A DNA stretch of 49,935 nucleotides, from positions 1 to 49,935 of the forward strand of contig NZ_CANLOB010000033.1 in assembly GCF_947492815.1 (NCBI RefSeq). The letters run 5' to 3'. Shown here piece after piece: positions 24,059 to 32,399 of the stretch. Position numbers and translations under genes: made by a program. Position 1 is the first letter of the stretch; each line of letters opens with the position of its first letter. The notes beneath the pieces are model-generated. The model was given only the letters and a program-made list of their open reading frames with translations. It was not told the origin of the DNA and ran no database searches. This stretch comes from an uncultured Dokdonia sp. Lineage in GTDB: Bacteria > Bacteroidota > Bacteroidia > Flavobacteriales > Flavobacteriaceae.

Positions 24059-24240
24059 CATTTAATAAAGGCAATGCGTTCTTTAGAGTGAACTCATTAT
24101 TAAAACAAACATACTAAAAAAAATGATATAGAAAATATATTTTGATAAAGTAAATACATGAGTTTTTAGCTTTCAAAATATTGATCTAGAAAATTTTTAT
24201 TTTTGTAAATCATTCATCAAAAAATTTGAACTCTAGATAC

Positions 24241-24337
24241 TCGAGGTCACTTAAAGCAAAAAAAACTGTATGAAAATACTGCCTTTTTTGTTTTTCAGGC
24301 TATCAAAAGCGTATGCTTTTATAAAGAATGAGAAAAC
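24241..24337 (+). repeat. Decayed copy of the tRNA-Arg-flank repeat
   Basis: TCGAGGTCACTTAAAGC, a damaged terminator hairpin, TTTTTTGTTTTTCAGGCT and TATGCTTTT-TAAAGAATGAG match the first half of the unit at 11189-11300. It is preceded by TTTGAACTCTAGATAC, itself similar to a tRNA T-arm. From 24338 to 24645 nothing further is recognised except AT-rich DNA ahead of the peptide gene. Confidence 0.75.
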
Positions 24338-24645
24338 CAAAATTTACTATATAGTTGTAGGTTTATAAATATCCAAGAATTTTAATCATTAGAATTCCCA
24401 AGTGCTGTATACAGGGTGTTTTATAAGAAAATTTGAATACGAATGGTTTTCATGAAATGTTAAAACTTTCTTCCACTTGATACATTTACGGTCTTACTTT
24501 GGGGTAATATATTCACTTATCTAATTATTTACTAGTAAGTTATTATCTTAATTTACTTCTGTTCTACTTTTTTTTGTATAACTTTAGTTTCGTTAATATT
24601 TGATATTATCATTTAAATTATTACTAATCTTTAAATTTTATTACG

Positions 24646-24867
24646 ATGAAAAAAAAGAAGTTGAAAAATCTAAATTTCAAAAAAGAAGTAATTTCTAAAT
24701 TATCTAGTAGTTCTATTATAGGAGGTCTTGGCGTTGCTTCACAGCATAATGGTCATACTGAATGTCCTAATACAGTTATTTTTGATGAGTGTCTAACTTC
24801 GTTTGATTACGAGTGTCCTTGGTCTAATCAGACTGTAGATCCTAATGACAGTCCTAGAATACTATAA
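24646..24867 (+). CDS. RiPP (class I lanthipeptide-like) precursor peptide
   Basis: 73 residues, ATG start. The N-terminus MKKKKLKNLNFKKEVISKLS is the Bacteroidota precursor leader type (lysine-rich KKL..L..KKxxIxxL). It is followed by SSSSIIGG with a double-glycine cleavage site at G26-G27. The 46-residue core has Cys at 40, 49 and 57 and ten Ser/Thr residues, enough for thioether or disulfide rings. No LanB, LanC, radical-SAM or peptidase-transporter gene lies in the window, so the peptide is an orphan here. A terminator follows directly. The leader assignment is from family knowledge; the final modification is unknown. Confidence 0.7.
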   Translation: MKKKKLKNLNFKKEVISKLSSSSIIGGLGVASQHNGHTECPNTVIFDECLTSFDYECPWSNQTVDPNDSPRIL

Positions 24868-24874
24868 TAAAACA

Positions 24875-24912
24875 AACCCTGTGCTAGCTAGTGCAGGGTT
24901 ATTTAGTTTTTT
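24875..24912 (+). terminator. Terminator of the precursor peptide gene
   Basis: AACCCTG (24875-24881) pairs with CAGGGTT (24894-24900), followed by ATTTAGTTTTTT. Begins 8 bp past the stop codon. Confidence 0.8.
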
Positions 24913-24948
24913 CCAATTAAATATAATAGATTACTAAAGAGTTCTAAT

Positions 24949-25467
24949 TTGAGTATAAAAATAATTTCTAAAGACGGATTTGATCATCAAATAGGGATTT
25001 TAATTTCTGAAATGGAATATGTCAGAAATAAGACCTATAGCTTACTAAATTCAAAAAATCTCACAGTCCATTATTTAGACTATAATTTTGATGAATATAG
25101 TAATAGTATCGGAACTTTATTACTGCATATTGTTGTTCATGAATTTAAATTTCAGTTAAATCATTTTTACAAGAGAAATATAACTAAAGATGAGTTTAAA
25201 TTATATGGCAATGCTATGCCATCAACAATGGGCAAACGACTAGTTTATGGGAATGATTTAAATTTCTATATCAATGAAATGAAGAGCGTTAGAGAAAATA
25301 CCTTGTCATATTTAAAAGACTTGAAAGATGAATGGTTATTTAAAGACGTACTTATGTCTAACGGTGAAAGTATAGGAAATTACTATTATCAATTGAGACA
25401 TGTGATTGATGACGAAATTAACCATCAAGGTCAAATAAAAATGATTCTAAAAAGGTTGAAGGAATAA
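24949..25467 (+). CDS. DinB-like putative metal-dependent protein
   Basis: 172 residues from a TTG at 24949; an internal ATG at 25012 is the next choice, so the start is uncertain. A four-helix DinB/YfiT pattern is seen: LLLHIVVHEFKFQLNHF carries the first His cluster, and RHVIDDEINHQGQIKMIL near the C-terminus carries the typical HxxxH-type ligands. Members are thiol-dependent transferases or hydrolases with a three-His metal site. It follows the RiPP precursor by 81 bp, but a strong terminator lies between, so a functional link is unproven. Confidence 0.65.
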   Translation: MSIKIISKDGFDHQIGILISEMEYVRNKTYSLLNSKNLTVHYLDYNFDEYSNSIGTLLLHIVVHEFKFQLNHFYKRNITKDEFKLYGNAMPSTMGKRLVYGNDLNFYINEMKSVRENTLSYLKDLKDEWLFKDVLMSNGESIGNYYYQLRHVIDDEINHQGQIKMILKRLKE

Positions 25468-25611
25468 AAATATATGAGCAAAAGAAGAATAAGATAAGAT
25501 ACTAAGTTTATAGATTATCATTTTTTATAGAATGATGAAGTTTTGACTATAAAACATTTTCCTATAAATTTCTTAATTTCAGGTAAATCATTAATTTAAA
25601 AGTTAAAACTT

Positions 25612-25826
25612 TGGATACTCAGAGTCGCTTAATACAAAAAATGCTGGCCTTTATATTTTTACTTAAGAACTCATTCAGAATATATAATTCTATTAATCAA
25701 CAACAGCATTTTTTTAGAAACATCTTAGGTATTCCTGTTCAATAAGATGCCACTCCAACTCCTCACATCTAATTATTTAAAGTCTTCAGGATTTTAATAT
25801 AGTCATTCGGTCGTTATCGAGATTAT
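25612..25826 (+). repeat. Decayed copy of the tRNA-Arg-flank repeat
   Basis: Shows GGATACTCAGAGTCGCTTAA at its start (equivalent to the CGAGGTCACTTAA block), then TAGGTATTCCTGTTCAATAAGATGCCAC, a damaged palindrome and ATATAGTCATTCGGTCGTTATCGAGAT at the end. Almost full length but heavily diverged. It fills most of the gap between the DinB-like and DUF4252 genes. Confidence 0.7.
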
Positions 25827-25833
25827 GAACAAT

Positions 25834-26370
25834 TCAATTTTGTATAATCCCTGGAGTACTGGAACTCGTATTTGTAAATTGATTTATGAGTCCATCTCCC
25901 AACTTATCAAAATCTTTATTAGCTACCATTTTCCTAATTTGCACAGGGTTAAAATTTCCGTTGAAATATAAAAAGGAACCATTTGTTGCATCATTTTTGT
26001 ACACGAGAATTTCTTTTACCACATCACCTCGTTCTCTTATAGAGATTACATTACGTTTATTGTCATCATTATTGCGGTATACTTCTATAAAAGAACTACC
26101 CGTTATTTTTGTCATTTGCTCATTCAAATAGTTAGTACGCTCTGATGTCTTACTTGGAAATTGCATATAACGTATATCCTTAGTATTACCGATAAGTGTA
26201 TTCGTTTCTGGTGAGATACTACTTAACAATGTAAACATAAATCTAGGCACACGAACTGCTTTTACTTGATTTTCATTTTTATGAGCATTATAAAAAGCGT
26301 CTATAGAATTATAGCTCCCGCAAGAAGTAAGTAAGGTAATACTAATCAATAACAGTAGTCTTTTAAACAT
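25834..26370 (-). CDS. DUF4252 lipoprotein
   Basis: 178 residues, ATG start, lipobox LLTSC17. The pattern RVPRFMFTLLSS, then a strand-rich domain ending FNPVQIRKMVANKDF, matches the DUF4252 proteins common in Bacteroidota. They are small exported lipoproteins without known activity. It is 71 bp before the outer-membrane barrel gene stop on the same strand but downstream of it, possibly one transcript. Confidence 0.7.
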   Translation of the reverse strand: MFKRLLLLISITLLTSCGSYNSIDAFYNAHKNENQVKAVRVPRFMFTLLSSISPETNTLIGNTKDIRYMQFPSKTSERTNYLNEQMTKITGSSFIEVYRNNDDNKRNVISIRERGDVVKEILVYKNDATNGSFLYFNGNFNPVQIRKMVANKDFDKLGDGLINQFTNTSSSTPGIIQN

Positions 26371-26441
26371 AAAGTAATTTTTAAAATTGTTCTAAATATA
26401 AGTAAGTAAATAGACAATTTTAAAATTACCCCCTAAGTGTA

Positions 26442-27608
26442 TTAAAATGCTTCAGCAATAGTAAAGTAGAAATAATTAGAACTTTCTCCGAACCCATAGT
26501 CAAATCGTAGGTTTAGGTTTTCAGTTTTATCCAATTTAAAACGTATCCCAGCACCATAATTGGGTCTAAAATTAGAGAGTTTAAAATCTGGTACTCTATT
26601 TGCTACATCTCCAGCCCCTACAAAGGCTACAGCACCCCATCGAGAATCTCCAAAAGACTTACGGTATTCCATTTGTCCAGCAACTAAATGTCTATCTACA
26701 TATCTACCTTCTCGATACCCACGCATGATTTCGTTTCCTCCTAGTAATGCCAATTCATTAAACGGAACATCGCCGCTTGAAAAACTTCCTAACAACTGAA
26801 AACCTAAAATATCTTGTCCGTTTTCTGATAGTCCAAGGAAATGACGAACGTCAAAACGTGTTAATCCAAAAGAATGTGTTCCTCCTAACACTTTTCCATA
26901 TACACCATGAGTTGCTTCTATATACCAGCCATTTTCTGCATTGAGGATGTTATTTCTACTATCATATAAGACCGCTGCTTCAACACCTGATGAAGTACTT
27001 CCATTAAACCCTGTAATAGTATCAGGTCCCACTGCGATGGCATCTTCTTGTTCAAATGCTACATTCGAAATGGTATTGTAGCGTATACCCGCTCCAATAA
27101 AAAGATATTTTGTAAACATCTGCTTTAAAAAAATAGGCTCAAATAAAAATTGATAGTAGTTATATTCAAGTTCATTTTCTTTTGGACTATCACGTCCTAT
27201 CCCATAAAATAAACGGGGATAATTTTGAAATAGTAAATTCCCTTCTATTACCCATTTTTCTTGATTTGTAAATACCTCGAAACCAGAGTAAAATATAAAT
27301 TGATTATTCAGTGTATATCGAATAGACATAGGAATATTTGAAGCTCTTGTCTCTTCTCCACTCCCATTGAATTTAAAAAGATATTTAGCACCAGTTCCTA
27401 TAGCTAGGTTTGTTTCTGGACTATACGTCATCACTGGCGCTGCAATAAACTTCTGCAAATAGAGCGTCGAATCTTTTTGATGTTGCTTTTTGTTAGGGTA
27501 AAAAGTGAAGAACTCAGCTAATTTTTCCAAGTTTTGCGCTTGTATTAACTGACTACTAAAAATAATTAGGACGAATAAAATAGTGCTTCTTATACTGATA
27601 AACTTCAT
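26442..27608 (-). CDS. BamA/TamA-type (Omp85) outer-membrane barrel protein
   Basis: 388 residues, ATG start, signal peptide ending LIQAQ. The mature part is nearly all amphipathic beta strands and ends in a terminal Phe (TIAEAF), as outer-membrane barrels do. The segment EIMRGYREGRYVDRHL resembles the conserved loop-6 RGY/F motif of Omp85 proteins. No POTRA repeats fit in the ~60 residues before the barrel, so this is a barrel-only form. Function is likely translocation or lipid-related at the outer membrane; the substrate is unknown. Confidence 0.8.
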   Translation of the reverse strand: MKFISIRSTILFVLIIFSSQLIQAQNLEKLAEFFTFYPNKKQHQKDSTLYLQKFIAAPVMTYSPETNLAIGTGAKYLFKFNGSGEETRASNIPMSIRYTLNNQFIFYSGFEVFTNQEKWVIEGNLLFQNYPRLFYGIGRDSPKENELEYNYYQFLFEPIFLKQMFTKYLFIGAGIRYNTISNVAFEQEDAIAVGPDTITGFNGSTSSGVEAAVLYDSRNNILNAENGWYIEATHGVYGKVLGGTHSFGLTRFDVRHFLGLSENGQDILGFQLLGSFSSGDVPFNELALLGGNEIMRGYREGRYVDRHLVAGQMEYRKSFGDSRWGAVAFVGAGDVANRVPDFKLSNFRPNYGAGIRFKLDKTENLNLRFDYGFGESSNYFYFTIAEAF

Positions 27609-27788
27609 TATACATTATGATATTGGTACTGCAAGTTTAACATCTTTTCCTTTAGAATAAGACTAAATGATAAATTTTAACGTATCTCAAAGCCTTTTTA
27701 AGCTTTATTAAAACACTACTAAAATCCTTTGTAGCGCAGTAAGTCTATTTTTTTTATTAAATTGATAAAAATTTAAAATCAAACTATT

Positions 27789-27869
27789 ATGGGTGTAGGT
27801 GGAATTCTTTTTGGAAGTCTTGCAGTTTGCTTAGTATTAGGCATCATAGCAATGATTCAAGGCGAATAA
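27789..27869 (+). CDS. Possible 26-residue membrane microprotein
   Basis: ATG to TAA with peptide MGVGGILFGSLAVCLVLGII plus AMIQGE: a single hydrophobic helix with a short polar end. It stands alone in a 454-bp gap (27609-28062). The codons look natural and a purine-rich stretch precedes the ATG, but no promoter match was found. Tiny single-helix proteins are easy to miss and also easy to imagine. The rest of the gap is AT-rich with no recognised element. Confidence 0.35.
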   Translation: MGVGGILFGSLAVCLVLGIIAMIQGE

Positions 27870-28062
27870 TTTTTTATCAATACGTTGATATCATTTTTTA
27901 GCTTAAAATATCAAGCAATTGCTTATTGGAGCTATTTATTGATAGTTAGTGAGTGTTTACATAATACAGTAATTGGTTAGTTGTATACAATACATCTACA
28001 TAATATTCACGTTACATGAGCGTACTCAAAAACTAACGTATTACAAAAAATAACAGCCTATT

Positions 28063-28869
28063 TTACTTGTTTTTTTCTATCGTTCGCATTCCTTTTTTAA
28101 GAATGTAAAGCGTTTCTTTAGTGGGCATTTCTTGCTGCCATTTCTTATGTATAGAATGTACCCAATCAGGTTGTGACTTACTAGCATCATTTAACCAGTT
28201 TCCAACAGAATCACGCACATATTTAGAAACATCTGATTTTAATACCTCTAAAATGGGAAGTGCGCGCGCTGGATCTTCTTGAAATTGTGGAATTTTCTTA
28301 GTCCACACGCCTACAGGTCTTAATACCTCAGCAGCATATCTACGCACATTTTCATCCGTATTTTTTGCCCATGTAGTTAATATAGTAATTGCAGTGTCTA
28401 TGTCCTCTATTAAACGCTCTTTGGTTGCAAAAATAACAACCTCACGTAACCCAAAATGAGAATCGGCGGCATAGGATTGCATGGCATTAAGTAAAGTCTC
28501 TGTAGTGTCATAAAAAAGACTCTCTGTCCAACATGCCCAACATCTTACTATATCACTTGGGTGTGTGGCTAAATACGCTTTCGCGAAAGCGGAATTAGAA
28601 AGCTGCGCAAAGGTCTCCCCTATTACTTTGGTAGTACTATTTGCTGTAGGTTTCTTTTGTGCATGTACAGCTGTTGTAAACGACGGAAACCAATTCATTT
28701 TATCGAGAGGTTCCAGTACTGTTTTTAATAACACTAGTTGATCTACAGCTAGCCATTCCATTAAATTCTTGGTTTCGACTTTTCCAGCATTTAAGTATGT
28801 TAATACTTCTGGATCTAAATCTTTTAGACTTCTAGGACCTTTTCTATCTGTAATATGTGCTGGTATCAT
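28063..28869 (-). CDS. DNA alkylation repair (AlkD-like) HEAT-repeat protein
   Basis: 268 residues, ATG start. Helical HEAT-like repeats throughout. ENVRRYAAEVLRPVGVW and DVSKYVRDSVGNWLNDASK match the AlkC/AlkD-type DNA glycosylase family, which removes bulky or cationic alkylated bases. Residues 94-98 (AFAKA) come from the dispersed palindrome, between two helices (NSAFAKAYLATHP). Together with the AlkB-like gene at 10 kb the window holds two alkylation-repair genes. Confidence 0.82.
   Translation of the reverse strand: MIPAHITDRKGPRSLKDLDPEVLTYLNAGKVETKNLMEWLAVDQLVLLKTVLEPLDKMNWFPSFTTAVHAQKKPTANSTTKVIGETFAQLSNSAFAKAYLATHPSDIVRCWACWTESLFYDTTETLLNAMQSYAADSHFGLREVVIFATKERLIEDIDTAITILTTWAKNTDENVRRYAAEVLRPVGVWTKKIPQFQEDPARALPILEVLKSDVSKYVRDSVGNWLNDASKSQPDWVHSIHKKWQQEMPTKETLYILKKGMRTIEKNK
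28576..28591. repeat. Dispersed palindrome, 16 bp, inside alkD-like gene
   Basis: CGCTTTCGCGAAAGCG, in frame as AFAKA at residues 94-98. Confidence 0.95.
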
Positions 28870-28903
28870 TTTTACTTACTTCCTGTTTTAAATTATAACA
28901 CAA

Positions 28904-30277
28904 TTAAAAAGTATACTTGTAACCTACACCAGCTCCAAAAAATGTATCACTATCTTCATTAAAATCTGCTCCAATTTCGGCACTAAAAATGCCTATTTTA
29001 TCGATAGGTAAGATAGTCTTAAAGTAACTATATACAAAGGTATCTTTAGGGGTTCTAGGTACTGCAAAAGTTCCTAAATTTTCTACGTAAGTTAGCTTTA
29101 AAAGATAATCTAACTTCCAGAAACTTCCTGCAACTCCTAAGTGATGCGCATTACTTCTATTATTTGTATTTGGATCTACACCGTCTATATTAGGAAAAAC
29201 ACTTATAAACGGTAATCCTATGGTACGTCCTTCATAGGTCCATCCAGATCTATATGTTCCATTTACAAAATAATTATCTCCTCCACTTTGCTGTCCGCCA
29301 GGGTTCTCTATAGCCGTTGGACTTCCGCTTTGTGAGGTTGTCTGTATATATTCATATAAAAAAGTTTTAAAAAGCTTAGAAGATTTAGGAGAAACCGAAA
29401 TCCCCCATACACCATCAGGAAAATTATTGAGTTCTAATCCTGAACGATCTTCAAATAATGATTGATAGTATATATCAAAATCAACAGCATCTGTATTTCT
29501 CTTTTTATAGGTAACACTGTAAGAACCTATATGATTTCCTAAGGTATTTGCTTGATCTACAAAATCGGCATTTTCTCCTCCTCCCTTTCCAAAAAATATT
29601 TTTGTAAAATCAGAAAAACCATCAGGTTGTTCTCCACGTAACGGTGAAGTTCCTCCCCATTGTGCGACGTGTTGTAATCCAAAACGAACACTACTACTCT
29701 CATTGAAATCCCAATTAAAATATAGGTTTTTGTAATGCACGTTTACATTATCTACAAAACGATCATCATTCAATATAAAATGTGCAATAGTTCCATCTAC
29801 CGAAAAATTCTTAAACAAGGTAATTGGAGCTGCATTTTGAATACTAATACCCGGTAATGCGCGAGTATTGGAAGAAAATAAAATATTACGTCTCACCGTT
29901 GATAATTCATATGTATTATCTGTAAAGTCTTTAGATCCTATGGTAATATCGATCCATGAGTTTCTAAAACTGGCATATAACTCAGCACGTTGTACACTTG
30001 GGTCTATTCCATCACGGGCAACTCCAGATGCTTTTATCACTATAGAACTATTTGGTGATAAGGCGTAGTCCGCTTTCGCGAAAGCGTATACCAAGCCATT
30101 AGTTTCAGGCCCTAATCGTCCATATGTATTTGTGAATGTCCAAAATGGGAGTTGTTCATTCGCTACATATCCGAATGTCTCTATACCTCCACTAACGTTT
30201 ATATCATCTTGCTCTTGGGACCATGTCAAGATGCTAATTCCTATAGTAAAAAGTATGGAAAGGAGCAGTTTTTGCAT
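28904..30277 (-). CDS. Wzi-like capsule assembly outer-membrane protein
   Basis: 457 residues, ATG start, signal peptide ending TWSQ. Beta-barrel pattern with alternating strands and a terminal Phe (GVGYKYTF). LPFWTFTNTYGRL (43-55) and the general layout resemble the Wzi family that holds capsular polysaccharide at the surface. Residues 65-69 read AFAKA (palindrome), inside the first strands. It starts downstream of nothing obvious and is followed 35 bp later by the AlkD-like gene on the same strand. No capsule genes are nearby, so the assignment rests on the protein itself. Confidence 0.65.
   Translation of the reverse strand: MQKLLLSILFTIGISILTWSQEQDDINVSGGIETFGYVANEQLPFWTFTNTYGRLGPETNGLVYAFAKADYALSPNSSIVIKASGVARDGIDPSVQRAELYASFRNSWIDITIGSKDFTDNTYELSTVRRNILFSSNTRALPGISIQNAAPITLFKNFSVDGTIAHFILNDDRFVDNVNVHYKNLYFNWDFNESSSVRFGLQHVAQWGGTSPLRGEQPDGFSDFTKIFFGKGGGENADFVDQANTLGNHIGSYSVTYKKRNTDAVDFDIYYQSLFEDRSGLELNNFPDGVWGISVSPKSSKLFKTFLYEYIQTTSQSGSPTAIENPGGQQSGGDNYFVNGTYRSGWTYEGRTIGLPFISVFPNIDGVDPNTNNRSNAHHLGVAGSFWKLDYLLKLTYVENLGTFAVPRTPKDTFVYSYFKTILPIDKIGIFSAEIGADFNEDSDTFFGAGVGYKYTF
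30071..30086. repeat. Dispersed palindrome, 16 bp, inside Wzi-like gene
   Basis: CGCTTTCGCGAAAGCG, in frame as AFAKA at residues 65-69. Confidence 0.95.
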
Positions 30278-30417
30278 AAGTAGAAAATTTTTCTAAATAT
30301 AGTAATACAAACTTTCAAAACAGGTTTTTTTCTCTATATTTCAAGATACCGCTTTAAAATATTACAGCGATTTTACATAAAAAATCACATAACAAATATG
30401 TATTTTTATAGTGAGAT

Positions 30418-31275
30418 ATGACTCGGGATTTTATACATATTAATGACTTTATTGTTTTGGTTGAAGAAGCCAAAGCAACCACTATAGAGGTAGATGCATG
30501 TCACTTTGAAGAGTCACTTATTGCCGTAGCCTTTTATGGCTCTGGAAATGTAGATCTTGCTGTTCAATATGGTGAAAAGAAAAAACAATTTAAACATACA
30601 AAAGGACTAGCGCTCTCTTTTTATGCAGATGATCAAGTGACATTTGAACACACTATTTCTCCTGATAAAAATTTAGAGTGTATTGTCGTGGCTACCGCTT
30701 TACGTCATCTAGATCAACTCCCTAATCAAGAAGGTGAGATTTTTAAAGAGTTATTACAAGAGTTAGTACATCCCAAAGATCATTATGTAGAAGGACCTAG
30801 TTTTTTGATGACTCCTGACATGCAACGTATTGTAGATAACATCTTTGCAAATCAATATTCAGGGAAAACAAAAATGATGTTTTTTAGAAGTCAGATGACA
30901 GCACTTCTCTCCCATTTCTTTGGTCAACTTGCTATAATACCTGAAACTTCCACGGCATCATCAAATTATTGTGATCAACTAAATAAGGTGAAAGAGATTC
31001 TTATCAATAACATAGAAAATCCTCCTTCTCTTACAGAACTTTCGCAACAAATAGGATTCAATACTACCAAACTCAAAAAGGAATTTAAAGCTGTTTTTGG
31101 AGTTCCTGTATTTAAATACCTTCAAAATGAACGTCTTTCTTTAGCGCATACACTTATCAGTAAAAAAGAAGCAACTGTACAAGAAGCTGCTTGGCAAGTT
31201 GGTTATGACAGTTTGAGTTCTTTCTCAAATGCTTTCGCTAAAAAGTTTGGCTACAGACCCAGTCAAATCAAGTAA
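30418..31275 (+). CDS. AraC-family transcriptional regulator
   Basis: 285 residues, ATG start. The C-terminal ~95 residues form the double helix-turn-helix: PPSLTELSQQIGFNTTKLKK (first) and TVQEAAWQVGYDSLSSFSNA (second), ending FGYRPSQIK as in the AraC signature. The N-terminal ~180 residues are a cupin-like sensing domain with no clear ligand. It precedes the mono-haem, DUF1772 and NmrA-like genes on the same strand, which it probably controls. The inverted repeat at 31303-31323 is a possible site. Confidence 0.9.
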   Translation: MTRDFIHINDFIVLVEEAKATTIEVDACHFEESLIAVAFYGSGNVDLAVQYGEKKKQFKHTKGLALSFYADDQVTFEHTISPDKNLECIVVATALRHLDQLPNQEGEIFKELLQELVHPKDHYVEGPSFLMTPDMQRIVDNIFANQYSGKTKMMFFRSQMTALLSHFFGQLAIIPETSTASSNYCDQLNKVKEILINNIENPPSLTELSQQIGFNTTKLKKEFKAVFGVPVFKYLQNERLSLAHTLISKKEATVQEAAWQVGYDSLSSFSNAFAKKFGYRPSQIK

Positions 31276-31302
31276 CGCACTTTTCGAACAAATCAAACTT
31301 CC

Positions 31303-31323
31303 GCTCGAATAAATGATTCGAGC
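31303..31323 (+). promoter_or_regulatory. 8-bp inverted repeat before the haem-protein gene
   Basis: GCTCGAAT (31303-31310), AAATG, ATTCGAGC (31316-31323), perfect. It lies 28 bp past the AraC stop and 45 bp before the next ATG. It has no T-run, so an operator is more likely than a terminator. A related half-word TTCGAA lies at 31282-31287. Confidence 0.5.
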
Positions 31324-31367
31324 TACATGCCTGCATCTTTGTATCATCAAAATATTAAAAATATAAG

Positions 31368-31715
31368 ATGATGACAACACTTATAAAACTCATAATTGGA
31401 CTCACCTTTTCATTAGTCCCGAGCACCACTACATCCAATACAACATCAGAAGGGATCACACCTATTATTGTTGAAAATAGTGTTCGCTCTGAAAAAACAA
31501 CTGCCTACGAAATACTCAATAAGAAATGTAATGTCTGTCATGCTAGACGTAATAAGAGACGTGTCTTTACACTAGAAAACATGACTCCATGGGTAGATGA
31601 TATATACACCCAAGTTTTTATCAAAAAGAGAATGCCTAAAGGGAAAAAAATCAAATTGACAACTACAGAATATCAGCAATTATTAACGTGGATCACTTCC
31701 ACACAAAATCAATAG
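31368..31715 (+). CDS. Exported mono-haem c-type protein
   Basis: 115 residues, ATG start, with an N-terminal hydrophobic segment (LIKLIIGLTFSLVPS) for export. One covalent haem site C54-N-V-C57-H58 and a possible axial Met in KKRMPKGKK. The length suits a small cytochrome c-like electron carrier. It is the first gene of a short plus-strand unit; its stop is 2 bp before the DUF1772 start. Its redox partner is unknown, though the DUF1772 membrane protein is the obvious candidate. Confidence 0.8.
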   Translation: MMTTLIKLIIGLTFSLVPSTTTSNTTSEGITPIIVENSVRSEKTTAYEILNKKCNVCHARRNKRRVFTLENMTPWVDDIYTQVFIKKRMPKGKKIKLTTTEYQQLLTWITSTQNQ

Positions 31716-31717
31716 CA

Positions 31718-32212
31718 ATGGAACTTTCTATCAAAACGTGGGTGCTTTTAGTAAGTATCCTATGTACAGGACTTACCGCAGGATTATGCTTTACGTGGTC
31801 TAATGCCATAACACCTGGTATAGGCAGGCTAGATGATCTCTCGTTTTTACAGTCATTTCAAGGCATGAATAGAGCTATCATCAATCCTAGTTTTTTAATC
31901 GTGTTCTTTAGTCCTGTAGTATTACTTTTTCTAAATGTATATTTTTTTAAAGAAGCGCATCGTGCTACATTTTGGTCATTTCTTATTGCCGCTATTCTCT
32001 TTTTTGTAGGCGTAGGATTAATTACAGTTTTCAAGAATATACCACTTAACGAAATGCTGGACAAAGCTTCTTTAGAAACCATGTCTGCTATTGAACTAAA
32101 AGAACTACGAGAAGTCTTTGAAAAACCTTGGAATCGCTGGCATATACAACGCACTATCGCCTCATTTACAGCCTTTGCATTAGTACTTTTAGGAATGATA
32201 TATACAAAATAA
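31718..32212 (+). CDS. DUF1772 (anthrone-oxygenase-like) membrane protein
   Basis: 164 residues from the ATG at 31718; a GTG at 31688 would overlap the haem gene. Four hydrophobic segments with TAGLCFTWSNAITPGIGRLDD in the first, the DUF1772 signature, and a conserved NRWHIQRT before the last helix. Fungal and bacterial relatives are linked to polyketide oxidation or stress, but no reaction is sure. It is translationally close to the haem protein. Confidence 0.8.
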   Translation: MELSIKTWVLLVSILCTGLTAGLCFTWSNAITPGIGRLDDLSFLQSFQGMNRAIINPSFLIVFFSPVVLLFLNVYFFKEAHRATFWSFLIAAILFFVGVGLITVFKNIPLNEMLDKASLETMSAIELKELREVFEKPWNRWHIQRTIASFTAFALVLLGMIYTK

Positions 32213-32231
32213 TAATACTGTATACGCTCTT

Positions 32232-32289
32232 GCCTGCCGGCTAGGCAGGTTTGCGAAATCGAGCTTGTGAGACCTGCTTGCCGGCAGGC
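32232..32289. repeat. GC-rich inverted repeat, GCCTGCCGGC type
   Basis: GCCTGCCGGC (32232-32241) and GCCGGCAGGC (32280-32289) pair exactly across 38 nt, and each arm also folds locally (CCTGCC/GGCAGG). Far richer in GC than its surroundings. Similar CCTGCC-GGCAGG hairpins are a known kind of dispersed repeat in flavobacteria (recollection). It separates the DUF1772 and NmrA-like genes. Confidence 0.75.
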
Positions 32290-32399
32290 AGGTTCACGAC
32301 CAGAGGGAGAGCAAAGCGATAAAGCGTACTATAGGAGAATTCATCATTCACATCAAAAAACAAATAACATCAATTAATACTCATAAAAACGAACAAACA

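Noticed and set aside
11190..25826. One integrative element between tRNA-Arg and the last repeat
   Set aside because: No integrase, relaxase or plasmid gene lies between, and core metabolic genes do; repeat spread is the simpler reading.
31226..31242. GCTTTCGCTAAAAAG in the AraC gene, similar to the palindrome
   Set aside because: The right arm is not complementary; AFAKKFGY is a normal conserved part of AraC helix-turn-helix domains.
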